From assembly GCA_946402065.1 (NCBI GenBank), contig CAMIVR010000037.1, forward strand, positions 1 through 39,414: a stretch of DNA of 39,414 nt, in the 5' to 3' direction. The notes under the pieces were generated by a model. That model searched no databases and was not told the DNA's origin. It was given only the letters and a program-made list of their open reading frames with translations. The translations under genes were made by a program, and so were the position numbers. Below, one piece after another: positions 23,537-31,784 of this stretch. How positions within the stretch are numbered: position 1 is the stretch's first letter; every line of letters begins with the position of its first letter. The DNA is from an uncultured Brevibacillus sp. (GTDB taxonomy: Bacteria > Bacillota > Bacilli > Brevibacillales > Brevibacillaceae).

Positions 23537-23785
23537 AAAAAAAATAAATCCCCATCCCGGCAAAGGGACGGAGATCTAGCTTCCGCGGTACCACCCTGAT
23601 TGACCGAGACGCTCGTCTGCGGTCCACTCAATTGCCCCCCTGCTAACGGTAGGGGATCCGGCACGGCTCCTCGCCGGCGGCTCCAGGATGGGATGCAGCT
23701 ATGTCTGCACATCGACCTTCCAGACAAGGGCCGACTCTCTGCTCTGCAGGTGGATAACTGCGGGTCCTTTCACAACCTTTCTTGG
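23537..23785 (-). promoter_or_regulatory. T-box leader of proS
   Basis: The minus-strand leader contains AGAGAGTCGG of stem I and, at 23583-23597, the T-box signature AGGGTGGTACCGCGG. A terminator follows (CTCCGTCCC / GGGATGGGGA, then ATTTATTTTTTTT, 23537-23576). Uncharged tRNA, here tRNA-Pro by context, stabilises the antiterminator. I could not fix the specifier codon by eye. Confidence 0.93.
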
Positions 23786-23791
23786 TACAAT

Positions 23792-23820
23792 ATCATAGCA
23801 GGGCAGGATTTTCTTGTCAA
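23792..23820 (-). promoter_or_regulatory. Strong sigma-A promoter of the proS T-box transcript
   Basis: Minus-strand TTGACA (23815-23820) and TATGAT (23792-23797) with the ideal 17-nt spacer. The start would be near 23785, at the first base of the T-box leader. It lies right after the stop of the ABC permease gene (23843). Confidence 0.85.
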
Positions 23821-23842
23821 ATATTCGTTTCCAGCCTGTTCA

Positions 23843-24985
23843 TCAGTTGACAGCGGAGCGCAGGAAGGCAGGCAAGCGCAGAAAGGCGACAATGATGCCT
23901 GCGACGCCAAATGCAAGCAAGACCAGTACTGCCCCGAGAATATCGCCGATGTGCGCACTGTGGGCGATCACGTCCTGCAAGGAATGCTGCGCCCAGTATT
24001 GCGGCGTAAAATGCCCGATGGTTTGGACGAACCCAGGCAGGAGATAGGACGGCATCCAGAGGCCCCCGACCATCGCTCCGCCCATCGAAATGAGCTGGGT
24101 GATGACCATCGCCGCATTTTCACCCGGAACGAGGAACGACAGTCCAAGCCCAATCCCCGTACCCGCAATGCTTAGGCCAAGGATGATCAGAGCAAGCGCC
24201 GAGACGTCGCCAAGACGCAAATGGTAGACGTAGTGTCCGAATGCAAACAGTACGACGCATTGTACGATGACGGTCAGCAAAAACGGCACCCACATGCCCA
24301 GCAAATAGTGAAGCGGCGTAATCGAAGTGCTGCGGATTCTCGCCAGCAGTCCGGTCTTTTTCTCGTCGAAGAAGCGACGCGCCATAGTGATCATGATGTA
24401 AAAGACAAACATGACTGTCATCCCCGGGACGACTTGATCGACGTATTCAAAATGGTCGGCCGACGTCGGCACATTCTCGATGTGAAGCGGCGAAGCGAGG
24501 GTTTCTTCTACTTTATCTTGGGAAAAGCCGTCTGCCACAAGCACGTCGGACAGCTTTTGCTCGCGGTATTGATTCGAGATGTTTTGCAGGATGGCCTGAA
24601 TCGGAGCCAGCGAGGTTACGGCAGATGGATCCTGGTACAGCTTGAGGTCAGCCTGCCGGCCCTGGGCGATGGTCGTCTCGAACCCGTTAGGGACGACCAG
24701 TACGGCGGATAGCTGGCCCATCTTGATTTTATCGATTTGCGTGTTTACGGAATCTGTCGGCTCGCCTTTGACATCCATAATTTCGCCGAGCTTTTGCATC
24801 AACACGTGCGACGTACTGGTCTGGTCCTGGTCGATCACGTTCAGGGAAATCTTCGGGGAATCGCCTGAACTGTTGAAAATGGTGCTGAACATCACGATGA
24901 ACAGTACGGGCATCAACAGCAGAAAGAAATAGTTTCGCTTGTCTTTGCGGATCAGCTTGAGTTCTTTTTTGATAATCGCGATCAT
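23843..24985 (-). CDS. ABC-2 type export permease
   Basis: The 380-residue product has one N-terminal helix (about 20-38, NYFFLLLMPVLFIVMFSTIF), a long extracytoplasmic domain (about 40-195) with a DQDQTS start, then five helices in the C-terminal half (for example VVPGMTVMFVFYIMITMARR, LLGMWVPFLLTVIVQCVVLF, ALIILGLSIAGTGIGLGLSF). This is the ABC2_membrane_3 layout of drug or sodium exporters such as NatB/YhfL-like pairs. ATG at 24985 has AAAGGAG 7 nt upstream. It is the last gene of the GntR/ABC operon, 46 nt after its ATPase. The substrate is unknown. Confidence 0.88.
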   Translation of the reverse strand: MIAIIKKELKLIRKDKRNYFFLLLMPVLFIVMFSTIFNSSGDSPKISLNVIDQDQTSTSHVLMQKLGEIMDVKGEPTDSVNTQIDKIKMGQLSAVLVVPNGFETTIAQGRQADLKLYQDPSAVTSLAPIQAILQNISNQYREQKLSDVLVADGFSQDKVEETLASPLHIENVPTSADHFEYVDQVVPGMTVMFVFYIMITMARRFFDEKKTGLLARIRSTSITPLHYLLGMWVPFLLTVIVQCVVLFAFGHYVYHLRLGDVSALALIILGLSIAGTGIGLGLSFLVPGENAAMVITQLISMGGAMVGGLWMPSYLLPGFVQTIGHFTPQYWAQHSLQDVIAHSAHIGDILGAVLVLLAFGVAGIIVAFLRLPAFLRSAVN

Positions 24986-25031
24986 TTGCAATCTCCTTTT
25001 CGTTCAGATGATTGACGACATGGACAGCGCA

Positions 25032-26003
25032 TCAGTCCCGCAAAGCGGTACCGGTCACGCGCAAAAAGATGCTTTCCAACGATGGTCTGACTACTTCCAA
25101 CTGCTTCACATCCCAAAATTGCTGTGACGCTGTCTGCATGAGACGATGCATGGCGACATTCACCTGCTCGGTCTCCAGTACCCAGCCCGCTCCTTCTTTG
25201 CGGCATTTTCCCACACCAGGTATTTCCGGGGGCTCACTCATGCCCGGCACTTCCAAATAAATTGCCTGCTGGCCATAGCGCTCCATCAGCTCACCCAACG
25301 TTCCTTGGGCTTTGACCATCCCTTGGTCCATTATCGCTACTTCGTCACAGAGGGCTTCAACTTCTTCCATGTAGTGGGTCGAATAAATGATCGTGACGCC
25401 TTTGTTGTTCAATTCGCGAATCATTTCAAAAATGTGGTTGCGCGACTGCGGGTCGATCCCTACGGTCGGCTCGTCGAGAATCAGCAGCTTGGGACGATGC
25501 AGCAAGGCTGCCGCTATGTTAATGCGCCGCTTCATCCCGCCAGAGAACGTCTGGACAGCTTCCTTCGACCGTTCCAGCAAGCCTGTTTGTTGCAAGACCT
25601 CCTGGATCCGCTTCCGCAGCTGTTGCCCGCGAATGCCGTATGATTGACCGAAAAATTCGAGATTGTCATAGGCACTCAGCTTTTCATACAGCGTAATTTC
25701 CTGAGGCACATAGCCGATGTATTTGGAAACGGCATCGGGATCATTGACAATTTCTTTGCCAAACAGCTTGACTGAACCGCTATCCGCTTTGACAATACCC
25801 GTCAAAATTTTCATCGTCGTTGATTTACCTGCCCCGTTGGGTCCGAGAAAACCGAAGGAGGTCCCGGCCTTTAGGGAAAACGTAACATCCTGCAGGGCGA
25901 TCTTTTTACCGTACTGCTTGCGCAGATGTGCAACTTGAAGCAGTTCGTTCGTATGGGTCGACAATTGAAACACGCTCGGTGTTTTCGTCAGAATCGGTTC
26001 CAT
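25032..26003 (-). CDS. ABC transporter ATP-binding protein
   Basis: The 323-residue ATPase has Walker A GPNGAGKST, the Q-loop YVPQEITLYEKLS, signature FSGGMKRR, Walker B KLLILDEPTVGIDP and H-loop YSTHYMEE, and then a C-terminal extension of about 80 residues seen in drug-export ATPases (DrrA/NatA-like). Start ATG 26003 has GAGGAGG 6 nt upstream; the longer frame to 26123 runs back into the upstream permease gene and is not supported. It should power the permease encoded next (23843-24985). Confidence 0.95.
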   Translation of the reverse strand: MEPILTKTPSVFQLSTHTNELLQVAHLRKQYGKKIALQDVTFSLKAGTSFGFLGPNGAGKSTTMKILTGIVKADSGSVKLFGKEIVNDPDAVSKYIGYVPQEITLYEKLSAYDNLEFFGQSYGIRGQQLRKRIQEVLQQTGLLERSKEAVQTFSGGMKRRINIAAALLHRPKLLILDEPTVGIDPQSRNHIFEMIRELNNKGVTIIYSTHYMEEVEALCDEVAIMDQGMVKAQGTLGELMERYGQQAIYLEVPGMSEPPEIPGVGKCRKEGAGWVLETEQVNVAMHRLMQTASQQFWDVKQLEVVRPSLESIFLRVTGTALRD

Positions 26004-26014
26004 GTCTTTCCTCC

Positions 26015-26791
26015 TCAGAGCGATAGTTTTTTCGAGAGAATGCCAGCTGTCAGCGAGATGATCAGGTAGCCGAGAACCCAGCTGGCGACCATCCAGCCCA
26101 GCACTGCCCACGTGAACGGCCACCAGGTCGACATCGCTGTTATTTGTTGAAACTCGAGCGAACCCGGTGCGATTTCTTGGATACCCGAATAAAAATAGCT
26201 GCCTCCGCCCATAAACAGGATCCAGAGAATCGGGGTGATCGGTCGCAATGTACTGCTCTGAACACTGGCCGTAAAAAATCCAAGCGACAGAATAAACGGA
26301 CTAAAGCCGATGATCATAAAAATCCAATTCACACCTGTCCGCATGAACACCTCGAAGTCCTGATAGCCGTATGGACTTACAAAGCCGGTAATACAGGCAG
26401 CATAGAGTGTTCCGACGAGAAATATACCGACGATGATCGCTAGCATCTGCAACCATGCAGCGATCCATTTGGCGCCGATCAGCCATGACCGCGGATACGG
26501 CAGGGTCAACCACCAGCCGTATGTTTCGTTTTCCCATTCGCGCTTCAGGCCGCCGAAGCCCAGAAAGAACAACAAGTACGGGAAGCCCATCGTCGCATAC
26601 CAGAGATTTTGCAGGCGCAGCTGATTGTGAATGGCAAAGTACGTGGCCACCCCAAGCCCGACGATCGCGACGAGCACAGCGTAGAGAAGCGACCACCGTC
26701 TGGTCATAGACAAGTTGTTTTTCTTCCGCCAACTGCCTTTGAATTTGAGTTCATGACGCACTAGCGCCGAAAAAGTCCCGGAATGATCCAA
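26015..26791 (-). CDS. ABC-2 type permease, multi-helix
   Basis: The 258-residue product has about six helices (for example SLLYAVLVAIVGLGVATYFA, WIAAWLQMLAIIVGIFLVGT, WIFMIIGFSPFILSLGFFTA, PFTWAVLGWMVASWVLGYLI) and a conserved-looking EWENETYGWWLTLPYPRSWL loop. This resembles the permeases encoded in YtrA-regulated operons. The best start is TTG 26791 (AAAGGAG, 8 nt); the GTG at 26800 overlaps the ribosome site. It lies 63 nt after the first ATPase, its probable partner, and 11 nt before the second ATPase. Confidence 0.85.
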   Translation of the reverse strand: MDHSGTFSALVRHELKFKGSWRKKNNLSMTRRWSLLYAVLVAIVGLGVATYFAIHNQLRLQNLWYATMGFPYLLFFLGFGGLKREWENETYGWWLTLPYPRSWLIGAKWIAAWLQMLAIIVGIFLVGTLYAACITGFVSPYGYQDFEVFMRTGVNWIFMIIGFSPFILSLGFFTASVQSSTLRPITPILWILFMGGGSYFYSGIQEIAPGSLEFQQITAMSTWWPFTWAVLGWMVASWVLGYLIISLTAGILSKKLSL

Positions 26792-26854
26792 GGTTCCCAC
26801 TCCTTTTATAGTTGGATGAGTCTCTTTTGTTTACATAATAAATATTATGTCATC

Positions 26855-27562
26855 TTATTTGCGTTTTTTGTACATAGTCCGAAAGACATCGTGCAGGGAT
26901 CCGTATTCGGCCCGCAGCTGATCCGTTTCACCGGACCAGATGGCCTCCCCTTGATTCATCATCACCGTGTAGTCGAACAACCCTTCGACCTCCGTAATGT
27001 CGTGCGTGCTGATCAGGATGGACTGAGCCCGATCTTCCAGATAGTCGATCATACCGGAAATGATCGCTTCGCGGGAGATGACATCAATTCCGGCGAACGG
27101 TTCGTCGAGGATAATCAGCGGAACGTCCCGAGCCATGCAGAGGATGAGCATCACCCTCGCTTCTTGACCGCGGCTCATCTCGCTCATTCTCATCTCCAGA
27201 TCGACGTCCATAAAGTCTGCAAGTCGCACAGCTGCTTCCAGATCGAAGCCGGGCAGCAGCGTTCTCCCCCATTCGAAGGCGTTCTTAGCCGTGTGGTTCG
27301 GATACCAGCGGCCCCGGTCAGGCAAATAGGCGATCCCGCGATTCGTCTGCCAGCCGGGTTGCTGTCCGATCACTTCTATCGTTCCTTCATCCGGTTTGAC
27401 CAACCCGGTAATGGTACGAAACAGCGTCGATTTACCGCAGCCGTTCGGACCGAGAATGCCGACAACCCGCCCTGCCGGAATCGTCACGTCGAAATGGTTG
27501 AGTGCGTTTTTCTTGCCGTAGCGCTTCGTCACTTGCCTGCAAACGACGATCGGTTGCGTCAT
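26855..27562 (-). CDS. ABC transporter ATP-binding protein (YtrB-like)
   Basis: The 235-residue ATPase has Walker A GPNGCGKST, Q-loop-like YLPDRGRWYPN (D in place of Q), a degenerate signature MSRGQEARV, Walker B LIILDEPFAGID and H-loop ISTHDITE. It lacks extra domains. Its start overlaps the stop of the GntR gene by 4 nt (ATGA), so the two are translationally coupled. The missing Q-loop glutamine and non-canonical LSGGQ are typical of this YtrB/EcsA-like export group. Confidence 0.93.
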   Translation of the reverse strand: MTQPIVVCRQVTKRYGKKNALNHFDVTIPAGRVVGILGPNGCGKSTLFRTITGLVKPDEGTIEVIGQQPGWQTNRGIAYLPDRGRWYPNHTAKNAFEWGRTLLPGFDLEAAVRLADFMDVDLEMRMSEMSRGQEARVMLILCMARDVPLIILDEPFAGIDVISREAIISGMIDYLEDRAQSILISTHDITEVEGLFDYTVMMNQGEAIWSGETDQLRAEYGSLHDVFRTMYKKRK

Positions 27563-27966
27563 TCCTGGCTCCCTCCCTTCTCTGTGCCGTGGTTGTTTCT
27601 TATATACTCTTCAATATCGTTCCACGAAAGTCCCAAACTCTCCATCTGGGCCAAAAAAGCATCGATATACTGCTCTGCCAGGCTCTTGCGAAAGTGCTGC
27701 ACGCTCTCCGCAGATGAGGTCACGTACGTCCCTTGCCCCCGGCGTTTCTCCGTCAAACCATCACGCTCCAGCTCTTGGTAGGCGCGCATGACTGTGTTCG
27801 GATTCATCCGCAGTTCCTGGGCCAACTCACGAACAGAAGGCATTTTGTCTCCCAAACCAATCTCTCCTTTTGCGATTGCGCTGCGTACTTGGTCTAATAT
27901 TTGCTCATATAAAGGTTGACTGAAATCAATCTGAAATCGCAATGAGCCAACCTGTTGGACTTCCAT
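27559..27966 (-). CDS. YtrA-subfamily GntR regulator
   Basis: The 135-residue product has an N-terminal GntR winged helix (QPLYEQILDQVRSAIAKGEI, GLGDKMPSVRELAQELRMNP, NTVMRAYQELERDGLTEKRR, GQGTYVT) and only a short helical C-terminal tail for dimerisation. This is the YtrA pattern, whose members repress their own ABC operon and respond to cell-wall-active or other toxic compounds. ATG at 27966 has AGGAGG 7 nt upstream. A perfect inverted repeat over the promoter (28004-28034) is its probable operator. Confidence 0.93.
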   Translation of the reverse strand: MEVQQVGSLRFQIDFSQPLYEQILDQVRSAIAKGEIGLGDKMPSVRELAQELRMNPNTVMRAYQELERDGLTEKRRGQGTYVTSSAESVQHFRKSLAEQYIDAFLAQMESLGLSWNDIEEYIRNNHGTEKGGSQE

Positions 27967-28003
27967 GGGCGTTCCTCCTGTCATGCATCTTCATCAAGAA
28001 GAC

Positions 28004-28039
28004 TTAAGTGTATTATATCACTTAATACACTTAATGCAA
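28004..28039 (-). promoter_or_regulatory. Promoter and palindromic operator of the GntR/ABC operon
   Basis: A perfect 12-bp inverted repeat, TTAAGTGTATTA and TAATACACTTAA, with a 7-nt spacer lies at 28004-28034. On the minus strand it contains a consensus -10 TATAAT (28012-28017), with TTGCAT (28034-28039) 16 nt upstream as -35. An operator that covers the -10 and spacer fits autorepression by the YtrA-type regulator encoded 38 nt downstream. Confidence 0.8.
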
Positions 28040-28282
28040 GCGAACCATCCCTCGAATGTTTTGTCGGGCAGTGAAAAGACCTTGTCCCTGGCTGTCGTGG
28101 TGGGAGAGAGAAAAGAGGAATCAACGTGCGAATAGAGCAAAAAAAACAGTTTCACTTGTCATTCAGCTAAGAGCTTGTCCGTATTTGAATCGCCGTATTC
28201 GAACACAACAGTGGCTAAATTCAACTGATTTTCAGCATCCTGAGCAACCCACAAGCACTGCAGCCACGCTTGCACGATTCGT

Positions 28283-28318
28283 AAAAAAAACCTTGAAGGT
28301 ACAGACACACCTTCAAGG
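28283..28318 (-). terminator. Intrinsic terminator of the YfhP-like gene
   Basis: Perfect 10-bp stem CCTTGAAGGT/ACCTTCAAGG with an 8-nt loop, followed on the minus strand by TTTTTTTTAC, 35 nt after the gene stop at 28353. I see nothing else between this and the operator at 28004-28039. Confidence 0.92.
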
Positions 28319-28352
28319 CTTTATTAGAGACTTCATAAAAGCTGTGATGCTT

Positions 28353-29315
28353 TCAGACAAACGGCGGATCCCACGCTTTTTTTCTCCACCCGAGCGAATC
28401 GTTGACGACATTCAGATTGGAGTCGAGCCGGACATCCACCCCAAACGGCAGCTTGTGATCATACCAGAAGCGAACGTCGCTCCAACGCACCTCATAGCCG
28501 TCCTGCAGCACCCGGTAGGTGACGTGAATGCGCTGGGCGAAGCTTAAAAATGCCCGTACGCCGTCTGTTCCCATACTTGCCTGGATAATCGTGTTTCGTT
28601 CTTGTTTGGAGAAAACATCATCGACGATTACAGCCTTTTTGACGATGCGTCCCGTGTGAAACGAATCTCCGCCCTCCATGACAAAACGCCAGCGAAACCA
28701 GTGAAACGACGGCAGGACATGGCAGATTCCTTGCTGCTGCAGCGATCGTTTCACATGCTGCACGCATCGGTAGTGGGCAATACTCCTGACGGCAATATAG
28801 ATCAAGGTAATCGTGTAAATCGCTGAAAAAAGATCAGCCGGATCGTACCCGCCCCCAAGCCACAAGATTGCTCCACTGAGATGAATCAGCGCGAGAAAAG
28901 GGTCAAAGATGGAGAGGATATCGAGGTGAATCCATTTTTTACTGAACGGCCGCAATGACTGGACACCGTAGGAATTGAGCATGTCGAGAAAGACATGGAA
29001 CACGACAGCGAGCAAAGTCCATAAATATACATGTATGATTGCAGTAGAAAATCCCGTCAACATCGTTAAAAAGAGCGTAATGATCGCCGGCCAAATAAAT
29101 AAGGCCGGAATCGAATGCGTAATGCCGCGATGATGCTTGAGGTAATTGGAATACCCTTTCAACCGGACCAAGGTGTCAAAATCGGGAGCATGGGATCCGA
29201 TAACCGTCCCGATCAAGATGGCTTGTGCCAAGGAATGATGTTGAGCGACGGCTGGGTCGACATATGCCAACCCGGCCAAAGTCACTCCAAACAAAAGATG
29301 ACTTCCTGTATCCAT
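28353..29315 (-). CDS. Membrane metal-dependent hydrolase, YfhP-like (DUF457)
   Basis: The 320-residue product begins MDTGSHLLFGVTLAGLAY and has the DUF457/YdjM metal motif set: the DTGSH start, GSHAPDFDTL and LKHHRGITHSIPA, then HVFLDMLNSYG. Four or five helices span about residues 8-195, and a soluble C-terminal domain of about 120 residues follows, as in B. subtilis YfhP. ATG at 29315 has GGAGGG 6 nt upstream; the frame extends to 29447 only through non-coding-like sequence. The role is poorly known in the family; metal-dependent hydrolysis is predicted from the His/Asp motifs. Confidence 0.87.
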   Translation of the reverse strand: MDTGSHLLFGVTLAGLAYVDPAVAQHHSLAQAILIGTVIGSHAPDFDTLVRLKGYSNYLKHHRGITHSIPALFIWPAIITLFLTMLTGFSTAIIHVYLWTLLAVVFHVFLDMLNSYGVQSLRPFSKKWIHLDILSIFDPFLALIHLSGAILWLGGGYDPADLFSAIYTITLIYIAVRSIAHYRCVQHVKRSLQQQGICHVLPSFHWFRWRFVMEGGDSFHTGRIVKKAVIVDDVFSKQERNTIIQASMGTDGVRAFLSFAQRIHVTYRVLQDGYEVRWSDVRFWYDHKLPFGVDVRLDSNLNVVNDSLGWRKKAWDPPFV

Positions 29316-29352
29316 AGCAGTCCCTCCATCGCAAAATTGTTGACACACATGC

Positions 29353-29502
29353 TTAGCGAAACGGGAAAAAGTGCAACGGAATCGGCTCTGTAGATGATGT
29401 CGGATAATACTCGCGGAGCTCGTTTTGCACGTAGATTTTCCGCTCAATCGCTTCCGGATCGACTTCGGTCACAAACAACCATTGGATGATTTTGTCAAAC
29501 AT
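29353..29502 (-). CDS. Small 49-residue protein
   Basis: The frame MFDKIIQWLFVTEVDPEAIE plus RKIYVQNELREYYPTSSTEP and a short PIPLHFFPFR end is preceded by GGAGGGGG 6 nt before the ATG, a strong ribosome site. It has an amphipathic N-terminal helix, a charged middle and a Pro/Phe-rich end; no family is recognised. It lies 37 nt upstream of the YfhP-like gene on the same strand, so it may be co-transcribed. A longer frame to 29571 has no ribosome site. Confidence 0.6.
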   Translation of the reverse strand: MFDKIIQWLFVTEVDPEAIERKIYVQNELREYYPTSSTEPIPLHFFPFR

Positions 29503-29708
29503 GTCGTTCCCCCTCCCTAACGCGATTATTTCTTTCGCCTTAACAGTACGGGAGAAGTATGGTTTACACATAAAGCACGCGTTGAGTCTGTGTAAAGATT
29601 AGCGCGGCTTGTCTTATCCGTTTGGCAGCCTACAATCTGACTCCGATTTCCGCTCGGTTTGACTTGGACATTCGTCCGTACTGGACACTAAGAAAATAGA
29701 TACTTTTC

Positions 29709-29754
29709 AATAAGAACAAAGAGCCGGTTACAACATGCAAGCTGTAACCGGCTC
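29709..29754 (-). terminator. Intrinsic terminator of the MFS gene
   Basis: Perfect 12-bp stem GAGCCGGTTACA/TGTAACCGGCTC with a 10-nt loop, followed on the minus strand by TTTGTTCTTATT. It lies 17 nt after the MFS stop codon. Confidence 0.88.
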
Positions 29755-29771
29755 CTCATCTTCACACCGCA

Positions 29772-31100
29772 TCAGAGCGGTACATTTTCAGATTTCACCA
29801 CGCTGCGTTTGCTGTGGAACCAGATCCCGACCGGAATCAGCAGCAACGACAGAAAGCCTCCGGCAAGCGAGAGCGTTGCGTAGCTGGAGTGTGCGACGAC
29901 CATCCCGGAAAGCGCGCCACCCGATGCACCGGCCAAGGCGATCAAGACATCAATGGTCCCCTGTGTTTTTGCCCGTGTCGACGGGTGTGTTGCATCTACA
30001 ATGAGCGCTGTGCCGCTGATTAAACCAAAGTTCCAGCCAAGCCCCAGGAGGGCAAGAGCCGCAATGAGCACCGGCATGGAGTCCGCAGGGGCCACCGCCG
30101 CGAGAACGCCGGCAGCAAGGAGGATGCCGCCGGCAGCAAACGACATCGCGATCCGTCCTACCTTGTCAACAAGGACACCGGTTACAAGCGACGGCAGATA
30201 CATAGCGCCGATATGAATCCCGATAACCAATCCCACTTCGCTTAAACCATGTCCGTGGTGCTTCATATGCACTGGCGTCATGGTCATGATGGCGACCATC
30301 ACGATCTGCGTCAGGCTCATTACGGTTGCCCCGACAACAATGCCCCGGTCGTTTCTTCCCTGTATTTGCGGATGGTTGTCTGAGGCGGTGCTCCCCTTGG
30401 TATTCTGTGCTTCGGCGATAGCTTTTGCAAGCACCATCGGGTCTGGACGAAGGAAGCACATCAGCACTAGGCCTGCCAGGATGAAGGCGGCCGCCCCGAG
30501 AATGAACGGACCTGCCAATGCCGGGATCCCGATCGACGCAGCGAATCGCCCCATGACTTCAACCAGGTTGGGACCGGCAACAGCACCGAAAGTCGTGGAC
30601 ACCATGGCTATGCTGACGGCTGTAGCCCGCTGTGTAGGCTTCGCCAGGTCTGTCCCGGCATAACGGGCTTGCAAGTTCGTCGCAGTCCCGGCCCCGTAAA
30701 TGAGCAGGGACACAAAAAGCAGCAGAATATTGTGGCCGACTGCTGCCACGATAACCCCAATCGCTCCTACACCACCTACCAGAAATCCTCCCGCAAGTCC
30801 GTATCGTCGACCGAACCGTTGGGAATACCGCCCTACAAGCAGCGCCGCCAAAGCAGAACCGAGCGTCAACAGCGCAGACGGAATTCCGGCAAAGCTGTCC
30901 GCCCCGAGCATGTCTTGGGCGAGCAGCGCCCCAACCGTAACGCCTGCCGCAAGCCCGGCACCACCGAATATTTGCGAAATGACCACGATGAGCAACGTCC
31001 GTTTGTAGATCCGCTCCTGCATTGCCGGCGAGTTCAGGAAGCGTTGCATGCTAGATGCTTGCCTTTCGATATGATGGATGTTTTCGGGTTCATGTGTCAT
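29772..31100 (-). CDS. Major facilitator superfamily transporter
   Basis: The 442-residue product has about twelve hydrophobic helices with a central charged loop (LAKAIAEAQNTKGSTASDNH). The loop 2-3 motif is VGRYSQRFGRRYGLAGG, the MFS motif A, and an equivalent GVLVDKVGRIAMSFAAGG lies in the second half. The N-terminus (MTHEPENIHHIERQ) is cytosolic. It is an inner-membrane, probably proton-coupled, transporter of unknown substrate. ATG at 31100 has AAGGTGG 9 nt upstream. It lies downstream of csoR, but a terminator at 31185-31215 separates them; a link to copper is therefore possible but not shown. Confidence 0.9.
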   Translation of the reverse strand: MTHEPENIHHIERQASSMQRFLNSPAMQERIYKRTLLIVVISQIFGGAGLAAGVTVGALLAQDMLGADSFAGIPSALLTLGSALAALLVGRYSQRFGRRYGLAGGFLVGGVGAIGVIVAAVGHNILLLFVSLLIYGAGTATNLQARYAGTDLAKPTQRATAVSIAMVSTTFGAVAGPNLVEVMGRFAASIGIPALAGPFILGAAAFILAGLVLMCFLRPDPMVLAKAIAEAQNTKGSTASDNHPQIQGRNDRGIVVGATVMSLTQIVMVAIMTMTPVHMKHHGHGLSEVGLVIGIHIGAMYLPSLVTGVLVDKVGRIAMSFAAGGILLAAGVLAAVAPADSMPVLIAALALLGLGWNFGLISGTALIVDATHPSTRAKTQGTIDVLIALAGASGGALSGMVVAHSSYATLSLAGGFLSLLLIPVGIWFHSKRSVVKSENVPL

Positions 31101-31184
31101 CACGTAGAACCACCTTTCTATGTACATGGTAGGGAGCGGCTGGCAACCGCACTCCAAGGTCATGCGATCGTTCCTGTCTGAAGT

Positions 31185-31215
31185 AAAAAAGGGGCATCCT
31201 CGCTCGGATTTCCCC
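31185..31215 (-). terminator. Probable terminator after csoR
   Basis: Minus-strand hairpin GGGG-aa-ATCC gagcga GGAT-g-CCCC followed by TTTTTT, 3 nt after the csoR stop. The stem has small bulges, so some read-through into the MFS gene is possible. Confidence 0.7.
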
Positions 31216-31217
31216 GG

Positions 31218-31523
31218 TTATTTCATCAGTTTCTGCATGGTTGTCAAAAGCTCGCCGATGACTTCTGTGTCACCTTCCTGAATCCGTTCAACCACACAGC
31301 TTTTCATATGGCTTTCCAAAAGCAGCTTGCCGACGCCGTTTAGTGCAGACTGAATCGATGCGATCTGATTTAATACGTCATCGCAATACGTATCTTTTTC
31401 AATAAGTCCTTTGACACCGCGAATCTGTCCTTCAATCCGATTGAGCCTGCTCACGAGATTTTGCTTTGTCTTGTCGCTGTGGTGGCTTTTTCGTTCGCCC
31501 GTATGATGGTTATGAGCTGACAT
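31218..31523 (-). CDS. csoR: CsoR-family metal-sensing repressor
   Basis: The 101-residue all-helical protein has the CsoR/DUF156 core (LVSRLNRIEGQIRGVKGLIE, IASIQSALNGVGKLLLESHM) and the Cu(I) ligand set C-H-C: Cys in YCDDV, His in ESHMKSC and Cys in SCVVE. A His-rich N-terminus (SAHNHHTGERKSHH) may add metal binding. In CsoR, copper binding releases the DNA. AAGGAGG lies 7 nt before the ATG. There is no copA/copZ in this window, so its target is unknown; the C-H-C set favours copper over the formaldehyde sensor FrmR. Confidence 0.9.
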   Translation of the reverse strand: MSAHNHHTGERKSHHSDKTKQNLVSRLNRIEGQIRGVKGLIEKDTYCDDVLNQIASIQSALNGVGKLLLESHMKSCVVERIQEGDTEVIGELLTTMQKLMK

Positions 31524-31546
31524 AATAAAACCTCCTTCTGTCTCGT

Positions 31547-31576
31547 ATTATACTCTACTCCCCTATCTGCCGCCAA
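31547..31576 (-). promoter_or_regulatory. csoR promoter with G-tract in the spacer
   Basis: Minus-strand TTGGCG (31571-31576) and TATAAT (31547-31552) are 18 nt apart. The spacer holds ATAGGGGAGTAG, a G-tract like half of a CsoR operator, so autoregulation is plausible. The second half-site is not clear. Confidence 0.45.
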
Positions 31577-31784
31577 TGAGAAAACCAGTCAACTGAACGA
31601 TTGTTCGCTAACAACTTACTTTAGCTTGCAGCTGTTCCGTCCACAACGTTGACACGGTCCCATCCGTAAGTCGAGTTCTCGTAATCGTCTGCCAAAAACA
31701 CAGAATTCAGTTACGCTGTGAGTATTTTGAATTTTCCTTCCATTGTGTAAGATAAAGAAAACAATATTTTTAGGGGATTACGAA

